A DNA stretch of 64,000 nt, from assembly GCF_002993335.1 (NCBI RefSeq), contig NZ_PVNS01000007.1, forward strand, positions 62,001 through 126,000, given 5' to 3'. The stretch is from Alkalicoccus urumqiensis (GTDB lineage: Bacteria > Bacillota > Bacilli > Bacillales > Salisediminibacteriaceae). A program made the translations under genes and the position numbers. The notes beneath the pieces were generated by a model that was given only the letters and a program-made list of their open reading frames with translations, did not search any database and was not told the DNA's origin. Position 1 is the stretch's first letter. Each line of letters starts with the position of its first letter. This document shows positions 42,424-51,102 of this stretch, one piece after another.

Positions 42424-43788
42424 CTATTTCTTTGTATACCGGTCTTTTTCCCGCTGCTTCCGGTTCTGGACATAGTCCTGCATACCGGCAGCCTGGCCAT
42501 AGGCCCGCCCCTCGTCGTACGCTTCTTTCTCTTCGCGGGCTTCCTTCTGCTTCTCTTCCGCCCGCCGGAGTTCTTCCCGGTCCTGGTGGACAACCGAAGC
42601 AGAACGCATCCCTTTTAACGAAAGCGTCATCCCTTCGTCATCCGGAATGAACAGGCAGCCGATCAGGTAGTGGTCGTTTTCGTAAATGGACGCCTGGGTA
42701 AGGCGCTTCTCGCCTTCAGTGTCGATGACTTCCAGTTTGGCGAAGGCCGGGCTGATCTGCAGCGCTTCGTAAAATTCACGCTGAGTGGCGACGTCCCTGC
42801 CGTTTACTTTCATGATAATGTCGCCGGTCGTCAGTTCCATTTTAGCTGCGGTGGATTTCGGCAGCACATGGACGACGGCGAGACCCTTCTCTCTGACGGT
42901 AAACAGACTCGTATGATGCGAGTCGGCCCGCTCCAGGCTGAGAAAAAGGACTTCCCGGACGAGGAGTACCGCCGGCCCCAGAAGGAACAGCCACTCGGGC
43001 AGGTATACCAATACTGCGATAAAAAGAAGGGCGAGAATCAGAACCGCCCCGAGCATTCTCCCGCCAGCACGCCGGCATGCTTCTGCCGGGTACCGTGCCT
43101 GCGCCGCCAGCTGAAAGCCGAGGACGACCGGAAGCAGGAGGAGGCCGAATGACGGGCTGTGCCAGTCAAGAAGCGGCCACCAGGCGCCGGCTTCCCATCC
43201 GCCGGCGGGAAGAAGAACAGCTGCCGGCAGAATCCAAAGGCGCTGCGGCCGGTGCATGCCGACGAGCTTTCCCCGGGAGCTCTTTTTTAGATCCGGAGAA
43301 GGCTGCCTGTAGCCGTCGATGGAAATAAGCATTGCTTCTGCAGCAGCGAGGAGAAGAAGAAATGCTCCAAGCGACGGAAGGGAAACTGTCTGGAGTGCTT
43401 CGAGCTGCGTGTCCAGCCAAGCCCAGCCACTTCCCGAGGCGGGAAGAAACGGAACGACCGTCAGCAGAAGGGCAAAGGTGACGGTCATACTGTACCAGCG
43501 CGCATGCTTAAAGGGAACCTGCAGCAGCCAGACCACCGTCATGAACGGGATGACCGCAGCAGGCAGTTCCAGACCGAGCAGCAGGATCGCAGCTGACAAC
43601 AGAAGACCTGCAGCCAGCGCTGCTGAAAGCGGGGACAGCAGGCCGTCCGCTGCATCATATACACGTGTATGAAACGCTTTACGCTCACGTTTGACCCGCT
43701 GCAGGTGAAACCAGAAGACGGCGGCGGCGGCAATGTATGTAAGCGGATGTAAAAATAATCGTCCCAGTGCGGAAAATACCTCTTCCAT
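42424..43788 (-). CDS. minJ: PDZ-domain membrane protein, MinJ-like division-site topology factor
   Basis: 454 residues from the ATG at 43788 (GGAAGGTGG upstream). About eight hydrophobic segments, including LYIAAAAVFWF-type, LLLSAAILLLGLELPAAVI, MLGAVLILALLFIAVLVYL and WLFLLGPAVLLV. A PDZ domain follows at about residues 305-375 (KGLAVVHVLPKSTAAKMELTTGDIIMKVNGRDV). The C-terminus is a charged tail of about 70 residues. Architecture and position next to ctpB match B. subtilis MinJ, which links DivIVA to MinCD. It is longer than B. subtilis MinJ (397 residues), mainly in the tail. Confidence 0.82.
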   Translation of the reverse strand: MEEVFSALGRLFLHPLTYIAAAAVFWFHLQRVKRERKAFHTRVYDAADGLLSPLSAALAAGLLLSAAILLLGLELPAAVIPFMTVVWLLQVPFKHARWYSMTVTFALLLTVVPFLPASGSGWAWLDTQLEALQTVSLPSLGAFLLLLAAAEAMLISIDGYRQPSPDLKKSSRGKLVGMHRPQRLWILPAAVLLPAGGWEAGAWWPLLDWHSPSFGLLLLPVVLGFQLAAQARYPAEACRRAGGRMLGAVLILALLFIAVLVYLPEWLFLLGPAVLLVREVLFLSLERADSHHTSLFTVREKGLAVVHVLPKSTAAKMELTTGDIIMKVNGRDVATQREFYEALQISPAFAKLEVIDTEGEKRLTQASIYENDHYLIGCLFIPDDEGMTLSLKGMRSASVVHQDREELRRAEEKQKEAREEKEAYDEGRAYGQAAGMQDYVQNRKQREKDRYTKK

Positions 43789-43969
43789 CGTTTGTTCCAC
43801 CTTCCGTAATCATTCTCTCTCTTTATTCTATAGGAATTACCCAAAAAGGAAAGACTGTTCTGCATATTTTTCCCGTATTCCTTTTACATCTTATTCGTGG
43901 ACGCCTTCTCCTTTCTGTCCGGCAGCCTTCTCCTCCGGCAGACCGCGCATTCCCCGCTCCGGGAGTAGT

Positions 43970-44002
43970 AAAAAACCGGGGCCGAAAGAGCGGCCCCGGC
44001 AG
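43970..44002 (-). terminator. ctpB terminator
   Basis: On the minus strand CCGGGGCC and GGCCCCGG pair, followed by six T residues, 13 bp past the stop codon. Confidence 0.92.
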
Positions 44003-44014
44003 ATCATATCGTTA

Positions 44015-45505
44015 TTACTGGCCGCCGTTCTGGATCAAATCCAGCGCTTCCTGCAGCTGACGGTCGTTTTCCGGATCGCGTACACTTTCAATCACCTGCT
44101 CCTGAAGGGCACCGGCCGTTTCTTCATCCACTTCGCCGGAAGCCTCCAGTCCGTTTGCTTCCTGGAAGGAACGGACAGCCGCTTCGGTCTGCTCTCCGAA
44201 ATAGCCGTCAGTCCGTCCCGGATCGTAGCCGAGGCCATTAAGCATGATCTGTACGTTTTCCACCTGATCGCTCAACATATCAAACACGAGCGGCTCCTCT
44301 ACATCCACCGGCGCCGTGTAGAAATAGTCCGGCTGCATGACTTCCACCGTCGGATCGACACCGTCTTCGTTAATATCGTTTCCGGCGGATGTCAGCCAGC
44401 GGAATGCGGTCAGTTTCACCTGACTGCCATCTTCCAGCGGAATCGTCTGCTGAACGGTTCCTTTGCCGAACGTCGTTTCCCCGACGAGCTCGTATCCGCC
44501 TGCTTCATGAAGCGCCGCGGCAAGGATCTCTGAAGCAGATGCGCTTCCTTCGTCGATCAGACCGACAATCGGATATTCTTTCTCTTCTTCCAGGCTGGAA
44601 ACGTGCTGCATCACCTGGCCTTCACTGTCTTCAATCTGAACGACCGGTTCGCCGCCTGGAATGATAGCGTCCCCGATATCTTCCACGCTCTGCAGGTAGC
44701 CGCCGGGATTTCCGCGCACATCAATGACGAGACCGTCGATTCCCTCTGCTTCCAGCGCTTCCAGCTGCTCCGTGAATTCGGAGGCTGTCTGCTCGGAGAA
44801 GGAGCGGATTTCGAGAATGCCGATCGTCTGTCCAGCTTCTTCCATCGTTTCACTATAGACAGTTTCAATCGGTATTTCATCGCGGACGACGTCCACATCC
44901 ATCAGATCACTTGAACCGGGCCGGTCGATCGTCAGCGTGACCGTCGTCCCTTTTTCTCCGCGGATTTTTAATACCGCATCGTAAAGAGAAAGACCTTCAA
45001 TATTTTCGCCGTCCACTTCCACGACCTGATCATTCGGCCGGAGTCCGGCTTCTTCTGCCGGTGAATCACGGAACGGAGCAACGATCGTAACCATGTCGTT
45101 CTCCATGCTCACTTCTGCACCGATTCCTTCAAACGAAGATTCGAGCGACTGCATAAATTGTTCTGCCGTCGATTGATTCATAAAGACGGAATATGGATCG
45201 TCGAGCGTATCAATCATGCCTGAAATAGCTCCGTCAATCAGTTCGGACGATTCCACGTCATCAACATAGGATTCCTGAATCAGCTCAAACGTCTGCTCCA
45301 GCTGTTCCCAGTCGGCACCTTCGTTTTCCGGCGCCGCGTCCTCTTCCTGCTCCGCATTTTCCTGTGCCGTGCTCTGCGATGAACTGACTTCCTGCTGCTG
45401 TGCCTGCTCGTTCTGTGAAAAGGTCATCCAGGCAAACGTGCCGCCTGCCCCGATCAATAACGCCAATACGAAAATCAGCGGAATAAAAAATTTGTTATGA
45501 ATCAT
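44015..45505 (-). CDS. ctpB: C-terminal processing peptidase (S41) with peptidoglycan-binding domain
   Basis: 496 residues. One N-terminal membrane anchor (FFIPLIFVLALLIGAGGTFA), an acidic linker, a PDZ domain at about 120-200 (GIGAEVSMENDMVTIVAPF), and the S41 core with catalytic Ser323 in GSASASEIL and Lys348 in TTFGKGTVQQ, the normal 25-residue spacing. The C-terminal 70 residues form a PG_binding_1 domain (LGYDPGRTDGYFGEQTEAAV). In B. subtilis CtpB cleaves SpoIVFA during sigma-K activation. Confidence 0.95.
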   Translation of the reverse strand: MIHNKFFIPLIFVLALLIGAGGTFAWMTFSQNEQAQQQEVSSSQSTAQENAEQEEDAAPENEGADWEQLEQTFELIQESYVDDVESSELIDGAISGMIDTLDDPYSVFMNQSTAEQFMQSLESSFEGIGAEVSMENDMVTIVAPFRDSPAEEAGLRPNDQVVEVDGENIEGLSLYDAVLKIRGEKGTTVTLTIDRPGSSDLMDVDVVRDEIPIETVYSETMEEAGQTIGILEIRSFSEQTASEFTEQLEALEAEGIDGLVIDVRGNPGGYLQSVEDIGDAIIPGGEPVVQIEDSEGQVMQHVSSLEEEKEYPIVGLIDEGSASASEILAAALHEAGGYELVGETTFGKGTVQQTIPLEDGSQVKLTAFRWLTSAGNDINEDGVDPTVEVMQPDYFYTAPVDVEEPLVFDMLSDQVENVQIMLNGLGYDPGRTDGYFGEQTEAAVRSFQEANGLEASGEVDEETAGALQEQVIESVRDPENDRQLQEALDLIQNGGQ

Positions 45506-45722
45506 AGCAGTACCCCCACTTTTTATCGTCCCCCTGCAGAAACTTCCTACTATTGTATATGATAACAGATCGCATCCTTCCGCGGAAAGCAGGGGCTATC
45601 CATCACATAATATTTGATCATTCGCAGACGGACTCCACCACCGGAAAAGGCTGTGTCCGCATGGAGATCACCACTGTTTCCCAACGGACAGAGCCCCGTC
45701 ATCCAAACGGCAGAAAGCAGAA

Positions 45723-45753
45723 AGCAGGCACCCCTTTTTTCGGAGTGCCTGTG
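45723..45753 (-). terminator. Hairpin after the EnvC-like gene
   Basis: CAGGCACTCC and GGGGTGCCTG pair on the minus strand around GAAAAAA. The T-tract is poor (CTTTCTGC), so it may be a weak terminator. It lies in the 286-bp gap to ctpB, which otherwise shows no gene. Confidence 0.6.
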
Positions 45754-45791
45754 GTGAATCAGCCTATCATTTGACTGTTGCTTTTAAATCG

Positions 45792-47165
45792 TTAAGGCAG
45801 GTAGGACATCGGGTTAACCGCCGAAGATCCGCCTGCATAGCCGCCGGGATGCACTTCAAAATGAAGATGCACGCCGGTGGAAACGCCTGTGGTGCCCATC
45901 GTTGCGATCCGCTCACCGCGGCCGACGCGGTCCCCTGCCGAGACGCTCATATCTGCCAGGTGGGCATACAATGTTGTGTACGGCTTCCCGTCAATGACGT
46001 GGGAAACGAGAACCGTGTTGCCGTAGCCGCTCATCCGTCCGGCGGAAATGACAGTACCGGATTCAGCTGCGTAGATATTCAAACCGCCGCTGCTGTCATA
46101 GTCCGTGCCGTTATGTGCCCGCACTTCGCCGGTGACCGGGTGAGTGCGGTTTTTATTATAGTGTGAGCTGACACTTCCGTCTGCCGGCCGGTGAAAGACT
46201 GCTCCACCTCCGGAAGAAGAAGCAGCTGGCTCCGGAGATGCTTCTTCTTCCGCTTCTTCCGCTGCGGCAGACGCTTCCTGCTCAGCCGCCTGTTCTCTTT
46301 CCCGCTCTGCAGCAGCTTCTTCACGCGCACGGCGCTCCGCTTCCTCTTTCTTCCGCTGCTCCTCCAGACGACGTTCTTCTTCGAGGCGGCGCTGCTCTTC
46401 TTCCCATTCCTCGAGTTCACTCGCTGCTGCCTGCTCCTGTGCAGCCAGGAGATCCTTCTCTTCTTCAATGGAAAGCAGATTTGCTTCCAGGTTGTACCCT
46501 TTTTCCTGAAGAGATTCCATCACGGCATTTTTCTGCTCTGCCTGCTCCTCCAGGGACGCCTGCATGCTTTCCAGATCGGTCCGCTGTTCTTCCAGAGAGG
46601 CCAGCTCCTCTTCAAGCGCCGTTTTCGCTTCTTCGAGGCGTTCCATATCAGCAATATGGTCTTCCAGAATGGATCGGTCCTGCGAGGCAATATTATGTAG
46701 TACCGAAATACGTTCGATTAAATCGCCGAAATTCTGTGCGCCTAAAATGACTTCCAGATAGTTTACTCCGCCGCCGTTCTGATGCATGGAGCGGACCCGT
46801 TCTTTTAACACTTCGTCGCGTTCAGCGATCGTCTCTTCCAGTTCGGCAATTTCCTGGCGCAGTGCTTCCGCGCGCGCTTCGGTCTCTTCAATTTCTTCTT
46901 CTTTTTCTCGGATTTGGCGGCCGGTTTCTGCCATCTCCTCGTCCAGCTCCGCTACTTCTGCTTCCAGCGTTTCCACATCGGATTCAATGGAAGACAACTC
47001 TTCCTGCTTTTCCTCGGCTTCGTTTTCTTTCTGTTCCTGCTCCTGCTGGTACTCATTGATCTCCTGTTTCAATTGTTCCCCGCGGTCCTCTGCCGCCGCT
47101 GCTGCAGGAAAAAGCAGCAGGGCGGAGAGAGCGGCGAGTATGATCGATTTGGACAAGTCGGTCAC
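45792..47165 (-). CDS. EnvC-like murein hydrolase activator / M23 peptidase with coiled coil
   Basis: About 457 residues. The start is either the GTG at 47165 or the TTG at 47156, which gives better spacing to AAAGGG. A signal peptide (SIILAALSALLLFPAAAAAED) is followed by some 280 residues of Glu/Gln-rich coiled coil. The C-terminal LytM (M23) domain has HNGTDYD and HLHFEVH, carrying zinc-type ligands, so it may be an active endopeptidase. It lies directly downstream of ftsEX, which in other bacteria activates such proteins (EnvC, PcsB, CwlO). Confidence 0.9.
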   Translation of the reverse strand: MTDLSKSIILAALSALLLFPAAAAAEDRGEQLKQEINEYQQEQEQKENEAEEKQEELSSIESDVETLEAEVAELDEEMAETGRQIREKEEEIEETEARAEALRQEIAELEETIAERDEVLKERVRSMHQNGGGVNYLEVILGAQNFGDLIERISVLHNIASQDRSILEDHIADMERLEEAKTALEEELASLEEQRTDLESMQASLEEQAEQKNAVMESLQEKGYNLEANLLSIEEEKDLLAAQEQAAASELEEWEEEQRRLEEERRLEEQRKKEEAERRAREEAAAEREREQAAEQEASAAAEEAEEEASPEPAASSSGGGAVFHRPADGSVSSHYNKNRTHPVTGEVRAHNGTDYDSSGGLNIYAAESGTVISAGRMSGYGNTVLVSHVIDGKPYTTLYAHLADMSVSAGDRVGRGERIATMGTTGVSTGVHLHFEVHPGGYAGGSSAVNPMSYLP

Positions 47166-47227
47166 ATCCCTTTCTGAGATTAATAGTCGATTTTCTGCGG
47201 CATCTAAAACGGCGTTGTCAGCTGCGG

Positions 47228-48121
47228 TCAGACACGTAGAAACTTCCGGACGCTCATGAGACTTCCCCAGACGCCGACGACAGCGCCGACAGTCAGCAGA
47301 AGAATCGCTGTCTGGAAGAGGACGACCTGAGGCGGGAGGAACTCGAAAAATTCCAGCCCGGTGTTCTGTCCGATAATATCGTAGAAACGTCCATATCCGT
47401 AGACGAGGAGGCCGATCGGCAGAATACAGCCGAGAATGCCGAGCAGCAGCCCTTCAATGAAAAACGGCCAGCGGATAAAGCTGTTCGTCGCTCCGACAAA
47501 CTTCATGATCTGAATTTCTTTTTTCCGTGCAACGATCGTCAGTTTAATCGTATTCGCAATAAGGAATACGGCAGTAAAGAGAAGCCCGGTAATAAGCACG
47601 AGGCCGACAATACGGACGAGGTCGGTCGCTGCAAACAATTGGTTGAAAATGTTGCTTCCGTATTCGACATCCTCCACGTGTGTGAGCGAGTCAATCTGAC
47701 CGGCGACCTGATCGGTCCGCTCGGGCTCCTCCGCCTGCACGACAAAGACATCGTTCAGCGGGTTTTCTTCCCGCAGCGTTTCAAAGTATTCTCCTTCGTC
47801 TCCGAGACTGGCGATAAAGTTATCCAGCCCTTCCTCCCGCGGGACGAAAGCAACGTCATCCACGCCGGGAACACGCGTAATTTCTGTTTCCAGCTGCTCC
47901 TGATCCGCCGCTTCCGCCTGACGTTCAACGAAAACCCGGACTTCCACATCGCCTTCCAGCGTGTCGGCAAAATGGTTCACATTCATGATGAGAAGCATAA
48001 AAGTGCCGACGACGAGAAGCATAACGGTCACCGCACTGACAGAAGCAAAGGTCATCCAGCCGTTGCGGACGATGTTCCTTCCTCCTTCTTTCACATGGCG
48101 CCCGAGGGTTCTAGCTCTCAT
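47228..48121 (-). CDS. ftsX: Cell division ABC transporter permease FtsX
   Basis: 297 residues from the ATG at 48121 (MRARTLGRHVKEGGRNIVRN), with AGGGGG upstream, overlapping ftsE by 11 bp. Four membrane segments: FASVSAVTVMLLVVGTFMLLI, an extracellular loop of about 110 residues, VGLVLITGLLFTAVFLIANTI, GLLLGILGCILPIGLLVYGY, and VVLFQTAILLLTVGAVVGVW. FtsEX signals to peptidoglycan hydrolases rather than transporting; its likely partner is the coiled-coil M23 protein encoded next. Confidence 0.95.
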   Translation of the reverse strand: MRARTLGRHVKEGGRNIVRNGWMTFASVSAVTVMLLVVGTFMLLIMNVNHFADTLEGDVEVRVFVERQAEAADQEQLETEITRVPGVDDVAFVPREEGLDNFIASLGDEGEYFETLREENPLNDVFVVQAEEPERTDQVAGQIDSLTHVEDVEYGSNIFNQLFAATDLVRIVGLVLITGLLFTAVFLIANTIKLTIVARKKEIQIMKFVGATNSFIRWPFFIEGLLLGILGCILPIGLLVYGYGRFYDIIGQNTGLEFFEFLPPQVVLFQTAILLLTVGAVVGVWGSLMSVRKFLRV

Positions 48122-48797
48122 AGCCGTAACGCCCCCTGACTTCGTCTCTGGAAATACGGCCATTTTCAATAGCAATGACGCGCTTTCTCATATTGTTGAC
48201 GATCTCACGGTTGTGCGTCGCCATTATAATCGTCGTGCCCCTGTCGTTGATCTCCTCAAGCAGGTGCATAATTTCCCACGACGTTTCCGGATCCAGGTTT
48301 CCGGTCGGCTCATCGCAGATCAGCACATCCGGATTGTTCACGATTGCCCGGGCAATTGACACCCGCTGCTGTTCCCCGCCGGAAAGCTCATGAGGCTGGA
48401 AACGCGCTTTGTTTTTCAGCCGGACAATGTCCAGCACGTCCATGACGCGGCGGCGTATCTCCGGTTTGGAAGCTTCGACCACTTCCATAGCAAATGCGAT
48501 ATTTTCAAATACATTCATCGACGGCAGCAGTTTAAAATCCTGAAATACCACGCCGATATTCCGGCGCAGGTATGGAACATGCCGTTCTTTCATATGAGCA
48601 AGGTTCTCTCCCCCAACGAGGATTTCCCCGCGTGTCGGACGCTCTTCACGGTAGATCATTTTAATGAACGTCGATTTGCCGGCCCCGCTCGGACCGACGA
48701 CATAAACAAATTCCCCGCTCTGTATGTAGATCGACATGCCGTTCATCGCCATCACACCGTTTGGATACGTTTTCCAAACATCATTTAATTCGATCAA
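48111..48797 (-). CDS. ftsE: Cell division ATP-binding protein FtsE
   Basis: 228 residues if started at the TTG 48797 (MIELNDVWKTYPNG), which matches B. subtilis FtsE in length and sequence and has GGAAG eight bases upstream. A GTG at 48806 is directly on that site. Walker A GPSGAGKS, signature LSGGEQQR, Walker B VLICDEPTGNLDP. Drives FtsX. A TATAAT-type -10 (48918-48923) lies upstream. Confidence 0.95.
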   Translation of the reverse strand: MIELNDVWKTYPNGVMAMNGMSIYIQSGEFVYVVGPSGAGKSTFIKMIYREERPTRGEILVGGENLAHMKERHVPYLRRNIGVVFQDFKLLPSMNVFENIAFAMEVVEASKPEIRRRVMDVLDIVRLKNKARFQPHELSGGEQQRVSIARAIVNNPDVLICDEPTGNLDPETSWEIMHLLEEINDRGTTIIMATHNREIVNNMRKRVIAIENGRISRDEVRGRYGYES

Positions 48798-48997
48798 AAG
48801 AATCACTTCCCACCAATTTCATTCGATTCCTTTGTACTCCTAAAGACGTGATTTTACCTATTGTCCCTGTCGTTTATCGTCGAATAAGAGCACTGCCGGT
48901 TTTGGCACGCAAAGAGTATTATAGCAGAAATACCGCCCGAATAAATCTACGTTCCGTTTACAATTTGATTTCATCTGGTAAAGCCTCGACATGTGGA

Positions 48998-49045
48998 CGC
49001 AAAAAAAGACCCCTTTTTTACCATCGCTGTAAAAAAGGAGCCCGT
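48998..49045 (-). terminator. cccB terminator
   Basis: On the minus strand CTCCTTTTTTAC and GTAAAAAAGGGG pair around AGCGATG, followed by TCTTTTTTT. Confidence 0.85.
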
Positions 49046-49072
49046 AACATGTATAAATCCAATTCCGAAAAA

Positions 49073-49450
49073 TTACTGGTCAGATACCCACGCTGCTACA
49101 TCTTCTGCATCCGAACCTTCAACGAGATCGGCCGGCATGCTTCCAGGACCACTGGAGATCGCGTCTGTCACCTGGTCAAATTCTGCGTCCTGCAGAGATG
49201 GACCGGTTCCGCCGCTCAGGTCACCGCCGTGACAGGATGCGCAGTTACCCTGGTAAAGCTCTTCGCCATTGGCGAGATCGTATTCGCCTTCATCTTCACC
49301 ACCGCCGTTATCGGCTGCTTCTTCTTCCGTGTTGTTGCCGCCGGTGTTATTGTTCTCAGCAGGCGCTTCATTGCCGCCGTCATCGCCGCCACCGCCGCAT
49401 GCTGCAAGCAGCAGTGCTGTGCCGAATAATCCGGCTGTCAGCTTTTTCAT
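49073..49450 (-). CDS. cccB: Cytochrome c-551, membrane-anchored lipoprotein
   Basis: 125 residues. A lipoprotein signal (LLAAC, Cys18) is followed by a 40-residue Gly/Asn/Glu linker. The cytochrome domain has the heme site C70-A-S-C73-H74 and the axial Met105 (PGSMPADL). It carries electrons at the outer face of the membrane. It sits upstream of ftsE as in B. subtilis. The acidic, low-complexity linker fits a halophilic host. Confidence 0.94.
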   Translation of the reverse strand: MKKLTAGLFGTALLLAACGGGGDDGGNEAPAENNNTGGNNTEEEAADNGGGEDEGEYDLANGEELYQGNCASCHGGDLSGGTGPSLQDAEFDQVTDAISSGPGSMPADLVEGSDAEDVAAWVSDQ

Positions 49451-49521
49451 ATGTTTCCCCTCCTTATGCTTGTGCAGAATCTTACAAGATTTTCAAACCC
49501 TGCCTTTACAGTATAACCGAT

Positions 49522-50418
49522 TCAGCGCCTTTTGAAACCCTCTCCTAAAACTTCCGAAGTGTCACTGACGATCACAAACGCTTCCGGATCAATGGATCGG
49601 ACCAGCTGCTTCAGCTTGGAAATTTCATTTTGACTCACCACACACATCAATACCGGACGGTCCGAATTGGTGTAGCCGCCGTATCCGGAAAGCTTTGTCA
49701 CCCCGCGGTCCACCTTCGTCAGAAGCCCCTGCTTCACTTCTTCATCATAATTGGAAATAATCATCACCATCTTCGAATAGCCGAAACCGACCTGAACGAG
49801 ATCGATCGTTTTTCCGGTAATGTAGAGCGCAATAAGCGCATAGAGAGCGAACTCAATGCCAAAAATCACGGCCGAGGACGTTACGACCAGACCATCGATC
49901 AAAAACACACAGCCTCCAAGCGACAGCCCCGTATATTTATTAATAATCTGCGCCGCAAGATCCGTTCCGCCCGTTGACGAGCTGGAACGGAACACAATAC
50001 CGAGCCCGATGCCGACACCGACGCCGCCCATAATCGACGCGAGAAGCGGATCCGTCGTCGCCGGTTCCCAATCCTGCGTCAGGAAAACGACGTACGGTAA
50101 AAAGAGCGTTCCGGCAAGCGTCTTCAGCCCGTAGAGCATACTGCCGCGCAGACTTCCGCCGAGAAGCAGCACCCCCGCAATAAATAACGGAATGTTAAAT
50201 GCCCACTGTGTATAGGCAGGCACGAAGTCAAAAAGCGCCAGAAACAGTGTAGAAATACCGGCAACCCCGCCGGAAGCAATCTGATTCGGCAGCAGAAACG
50301 CGTTAAATGTAATGGCGACTACGGCCGCCCCGGTAAATACGTGGGCAAACTCCCATATAACACGCCGTGCCGGCGGTGTTTCCGTCACCGGTCCGCGGCG
50401 CTGCATTTTTTTCATCAT
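49522..50418 (-). CDS. YitT-family membrane protein with DUF2179 domain (YvjA-like)
   Basis: 298 residues from the ATG at 50418 (GAGGGGG upstream); a longer open frame reaches into array DNA and is not supported. Five to six membrane segments in the first 200 residues (VFTGAAVVAITFNAFLLPN, GVAGISTLFLALFDFVPAY, WAFNIPLFIAGVLLLGG). A soluble DUF2179 domain follows (VMIISNYDEEVKQGLLTKVDRGVTKLSGYGGYTN). Function unknown. I recall yvjA in the same neighbourhood in B. subtilis. Confidence 0.88.
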   Translation of the reverse strand: MMKKMQRRGPVTETPPARRVIWEFAHVFTGAAVVAITFNAFLLPNQIASGGVAGISTLFLALFDFVPAYTQWAFNIPLFIAGVLLLGGSLRGSMLYGLKTLAGTLFLPYVVFLTQDWEPATTDPLLASIMGGVGVGIGLGIVFRSSSSTGGTDLAAQIINKYTGLSLGGCVFLIDGLVVTSSAVIFGIEFALYALIALYITGKTIDLVQVGFGYSKMVMIISNYDEEVKQGLLTKVDRGVTKLSGYGGYTNSDRPVLMCVVSQNEISKLKQLVRSIDPEAFVIVSDTSEVLGEGFKRR

Positions 50419-50629
50419 CGTTTTGTCCCCCTCTTCCCAAATCCTTCCGTAGTATATCACCAGGAAAAAGGGAAGTAAACGCAGTTCCGCTGACGCATCA
50501 GCGGGGTAAAGCAGCGGTGTGGCGGCGCAGTCTGCCGTTTGAAGCAGAGGACTGCGGAGGGGGTGCTGCAGCGGCTGTTTGAGAAAACGTCCGTTTCTGA
50601 CAGGAGAATGTATCACAACTCACCGCTGG
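50419..50629. other. Upstream region of the YitT gene, no gene seen
   Basis: GC-rich DNA with several GCAGCGG and GTTTGA words and one ACGTCCG at 50587 that resembles the next array but lies 43 bp outside its pitch. No convincing promoter or ORF. Confidence 0.4.
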
Positions 50630-50758
50630 ACGTTCGTAAAGCAGCGTTCGACGTCCGCAGCGCAGGAATGAACGTCCGCTTCGTAAAAAAAGTACCACTT
50701 CCTGATCCGAAACGTCCGCAACGGAAGGAAAAGGTCCGCTTCTTCAGAAAAACGTCCA
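50630..50758. repeat. 21-bp phased array 2 (motif ACGTCCG)
   Basis: Units at 50630 (ACGTTCG), 50651, 50672, 50693 (degenerate TACCACT), 50712, 50732 (AGGTCCG) and 50752 (ACGTCCA). Offsets are 0, 21, 42, 63, 82, then two 20-bp steps. The 19-bp step follows the fourth position, as in arrays 1 and 3. Confidence 0.75.
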
Positions 50759-50842
50759 GTACCTCCTCATCCACCGGCAGCTCCGCTGCCCCTCTGCCTG
50801 GAAAATTCTCCCTTCTTACAAACATGCAGCCGGCCTGGAACA

Positions 50843-51016
50843 GACCGCCATCGCAGCTGTTGAGACCGCCACGCCGGGATTTCAGACCGCCATGTGTGGA
50901 GAGAAGACCGCCACACGAGGAGCGGATCGCCACAGTACCACCAAAGACCGCCATACCGGCGCCGAAGATCGCAACGATAATCCGGAACTCCGCCACAATC
51001 CGGAACAAGACCGCAG
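50843..51016. repeat. 21-bp phased array 3 (motif GACCGCCA, nine units)
   Basis: Units start at 50843, 50864, 50885, 50906, 50925, 50946, 50967, 50988 and 51009. The first four are perfect GACCGCCA; later units vary (GATCGCCA, GATCGCAA, CTCCGCCA, GACCGCAG). The offsets are identical to array 1 although the motif is unrelated. The array ends about 85 bp before repeat copy B. Confidence 0.9.
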
Positions 51017-51102
51017 CGAAGCCATCCTCTCCAGCATACGAGACCGCAGCTTTCTTCGGGGCACCGCAGGCTTCAACGCCAATACATTCACCTCCTCACA
51101 CA

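Noticed and set aside
50613-51008. 131-residue glycine/arginine-rich ORF on the minus strand
   Set aside because: It is arrays 2 and 3 read as protein; its heptad register changes at the 19-bp steps.
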